A program made the translations under genes and the position numbers. Of a stretch of 8,265 bases of DNA, positions 7,260-8,265 are shown in pieces; positions within the stretch are counted from its first letter, which is position 1, and each line of letters begins with the position of its first letter. Source of the stretch: Deltaproteobacteria bacterium (lineage in GTDB: Bacteria; Desulfobacterota; Desulfobulbia; Desulfobulbales; BM004); contig JAFDCT010000190.1 in NCBI GenBank assembly GCA_019312695.1, positions 1 through 8,265 on the forward strand. The letters are read 5' to 3'. Below the pieces are notes generated by a model that was given only the letters and a program-made list of their open reading frames with translations, was not told the origin of the DNA and did no database searches.

Positions 7260-7289
7260 AGAGTATTAGGCTATAAAAAACTATACTCT
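7260..7289. repeat. Inverted repeat, possible stem-loop
   Basis: AGAGTATTAG (7260-7269) pairs with CTATACTCT (7281-7289) as nine base pairs with one bulged T, around an 11-nt loop. On the minus strand it follows the stop of the 47-codon remnant by 17 bases, where a terminator would be expected, but the T run is in the loop rather than after the stem. Its function is not established. Confidence 0.35.
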
Positions 7290-7305
7290 ATGACTAAATA
7301 TGAGT

Positions 7306-7449
7306 TTATTCAATGTGTAAAGAATGTTTCTTGCCGTCCATTGCCTTAATCTCGATAGTATCTCCTGAAACGATCCAGACAACAATTTCCACCGCTGTGC
7401 CAGTATACTTTTTTACCCCAATAGTATCTTTTTGAGGAGAAAATTGCAG
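7306..7449 (-). pseudogene. 47-codon open stretch, probable gene remnant
   Basis: Between stops at 7450-7452 and 7306-7308 the minus strand encodes a peptide with protein-like alternation: VKKYTGTAVEIVV, then WIVSGDTIEIKAMDGKKH and a SLHIE terminus. It resembles the repeating 'G-V-x-x-I ... T-I-x-I-K-x-x-D-G-K' beta pattern seen in small exported or metal-related beta proteins, but I do not recognise a family. There is no ATG, GTG or TTG near its beginning; only a CTG opens the frame, and no ribosome site precedes it. The best reading is the 3' end of a decayed gene whose N-terminal part has been lost or frameshifted. Chance cannot be excluded at this length. Confidence 0.3.
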
Positions 7450-7452
7450 TTA

Positions 7453-7509
7453 AGATTTACACGCGGAACGCGTTACACCGTCAGACATATCAGCAGTTAT
7501 TGTAAATCT
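7453..7509. repeat. Nested inverted repeat downstream of the Cys-rich gene
   Basis: A 9-bp perfect outer repeat, AGATTTACA (7453-7461) and TGTAAATCT (7501-7509), encloses a tight inner hairpin ACGCG-GAA-CGCGT (7461-7473) directly against its left arm. On the minus strand the element starts 13 bases after the Cys-rich gene's stop codon. It could be a structured 3' end, a protein-binding dyad or a recombination relic. Integron attC core sites (GTTRRRY) were looked for and not found. Confidence 0.4.
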
Positions 7510-7521
7510 GTATTTTGTCTT

Positions 7522-7761
7522 TTAGAGCCTGGTAGTCGCAAAAGATAATTTCTGATTGTCGTAATTTTTACTATTATAAAATATGCAGTTTTCGCAACTT
7601 GTAAACTTTAATTCTAAAAGCTCTAAAACAAGATCACAAAAAGTTCCTTTTACTTTTGCGCAAGAATTTCCATAAGCAGGAAATGCAGGACAAATACCAA
7701 ATTGTTCTACGTTTTTTCCTCCCTCCTCACGGCCACATTTCATAAATTCCCAACAGTTCAT
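7522..7761 (-). CDS. Small seven-cysteine protein, 'two-CW' type
   Basis: The 79-residue protein opens with MNCWEFMKCGREEGG and continues FGICPAFPAYGNSCAKVKGT, then FC, and ends its ordered part with SCENCIFY. Cysteines fall at residues 3, 9, 24, 34, 42, 56 and 59. From memory this pattern (CWEF.KCGRE.GG ... G.CPA ... C..V.GT.C ... NC..C.FY) matches a small conserved family often labelled two-CW domain protein, common in deltaproteobacteria and sometimes fused to signalling proteins. Metal or iron-sulfur binding through the cysteines is plausible but unproven. The C-terminal tail after residue 64 (KNYDNQKLSFATTRL) is low in conservation signals. It lies 49 bp downstream of the IHF-like gene on the same strand and may share its transcript. 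The ribosome site is weak. Confidence 0.65.
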   Translation of the reverse strand: MNCWEFMKCGREEGGKNVEQFGICPAFPAYGNSCAKVKGTFCDLVLELLELKFTSCENCIFYNSKNYDNQKLSFATTRL

Positions 7762-7810
7762 TTTATTATTAATCTCTAGGAGAATTTAAAATTCAGCAGC
7801 TAAGAAATAT

Positions 7811-8098
7811 TTACTCTCTATTCACTTTTTTCCGCAATATTCCACTCGGTTTAAATGTAACAACCCTTCTGGCGTCGAGCATCAATGCCTCTCCAGTTTG
7901 AGGGTTTCTTCCCCTTCTTTCTGATTTATCTCTGACATAAAATTTTCCAAATCCTGATAGTAAAACATCATTACCGTTTTCAAGACCGTTCTTTATTAGT
8001 TGCAAAACAGTTTCAACAGCATCATAGGCCTTAACTTTGGTTAGATTTGGATTTGTTGCGTACACCTTATTGATAAGATCAGCTTTTGTAATTTTCAT
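7811..8098 (-). CDS. IHF/HU-family DNA-bending protein
   Basis: This 95-residue protein is a full-length member of the bacterial histone-like HU/IHF family, which bends or wraps DNA as a dimer. The helical part begins MKITKADLINKVY. It is followed by the signature LSGFGKFYVRDKSERRGRNP (residues 47-66), the arm tip RNPQTGE with the intercalating Pro66, and ARRVVTFKPSGILRKKVN. The RDKxxRxGRNPxTGE and ARRVVTFxP motifs are closer to IHF subunits, especially alpha, than to HU, but the subunit cannot be fixed from this alone. AGGA at 8107-8110 sits eight bases before the ATG. It lies in an AT-rich segment, whose codon use differs from the genes to the left. No partner subunit gene is in the window. 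Confidence 0.9.
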   Translation of the reverse strand: MKITKADLINKVYATNPNLTKVKAYDAVETVLQLIKNGLENGNDVLLSGFGKFYVRDKSERRGRNPQTGEALMLDARRVVTFKPSGILRKKVNRE

Positions 8099-8145
8099 TA
8101 TCTTTTTCCTGATTTAAGGAAGAAACATTGCACTATCACAACTAA

Positions 8146-8265
8146 TTACCACAGGCTTAGATCAGACAATCTTTTTTCGGAGCAACAGTTGTATTTTGCC
8201 AGAATGTTTTTTATTTGTTCACTACTTAACCTCATTGCATATTTATAATTTTTTTTGCCTGAAAG
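8146..8265 (-). CDS. Possible 3' end of a gene entering from the right, unknown
   Basis: From the window's right edge a minus-strand frame stays open for 39 codons to a TAA at 8146-8148. It reads KYAMRLSSEQIKNILAKYN and then CCSEKRLSDLSLW. The sequence is helix-forming and codon-like, in the same AT-rich style as its neighbours. An internal ATG at 8233-8235 could start a 29-residue peptide, but no ribosome site precedes it, so a partial C-terminus is more likely. It ends 47 bp before the IHF-like gene on the same strand. The LSSEQIKNIL start faintly recalls FlgM-like anti-sigma openings, which is too weak to name it. Chance is possible. Confidence 0.35.
   Translation of the reverse strand, partial: LSGKKNYKYAMRLSSEQIKNILAKYNCCSEKRLSDLSLW

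Larger units (their letters stand above)
7147..7521. other. AT-rich intergenic region, no confident gene
   Basis: This 375-bp stretch separates the SRAP gene from the small Cys-rich gene, all on the minus strand. It holds the SRAP leader hairpin (7172-7204), a hairpin at 7260-7289, a 47-codon open stretch that looks like a gene remnant (7306-7449) and a nested inverted repeat (7453-7509). No tRNA, insertion sequence or recognised riboswitch was seen. The SRAP promoter must lie somewhere in it, but no convincing -35/-10 pair was identified. Confidence 0.6.

Noticed and set aside
7453..7509. Integron attC-like recombination site
   Set aside because: The size and nested inverted repeats are suggestive, but no GTTRRRY/RYYYAAC core pair is present on either strand, and no integrase is in the window.
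8160..8235. Sigma54 promoter upstream of the IHF-like gene
   Set aside because: TGGCA and TTGCT are present on the minus strand, but the spacing between GG and GC is about four bases too long for a sigma54 site.

Overview
The window looks like ordinary bacterial chromosome, most likely from a Desulfobacterota (deltaproteobacterial) lineage. This placement is an inference. It rests on the short Cys-rich 'two-CW'-type protein, which I associate with that group, and on the overall style of the IHF-like and stress-protein genes. I ran no database search. Most of the window has intermediate GC content. The right end, from about 7200 onward, is visibly AT-rich and changes in gene density and character.

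Layout from left to right. (1) 1-~420, minus strand: the C-terminal half of a thioredoxin-reductase-like flavoprotein. It has lost its N-terminal FAD-binding half and carries a one-base frameshift. (2) 424-451: a consensus sigma70-type promoter (TTGACA, 16 bp, TATAAT) sits just outside the broken end of that pseudogene and faces right. (3) 552-4066, plus strand: a two-gene operon, a tandem UspA-like stress protein overlapping by 4 bp a type II P-type cation ATPase whose membrane motifs resemble the Na+/K+-ATPase branch. (4) 4139-7146, minus strand and convergent with the ATPase: a three-gene set read in the order SRAP/YedK-type abasic-site DNA protein, orphan CheR-like methyltransferase, 14-TM DHA2-type MFS drug exporter. 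The first two genes are 6 bp apart. (5) 7147-7521: no confident gene. It holds several inverted repeats and a 47-codon open stretch that may be a gene remnant. (6) 7522-8265, minus strand, AT-rich: a possible truncated gene entering from the right edge, an IHF/HU-family DNA-bending protein, and a small seven-cysteine protein.

Functionally, the plus-strand operon suggests cation homeostasis tied to a stress-sensor-like partner. The minus-strand set joins DNA abasic-site protection, a CheR-fold methyltransferase of unknown target and an efflux pump, with no chemotaxis gene in sight. I found no CRISPR array, tRNA, rRNA, intact mobile element or defence system. The points that most deserve a second look are the Usp-ATPase pairing with its Na+/K+-like ion site and NGE actuator motif, the SRAP/CheR-like pair, and the structured non-coding stretch at 7172-7509.
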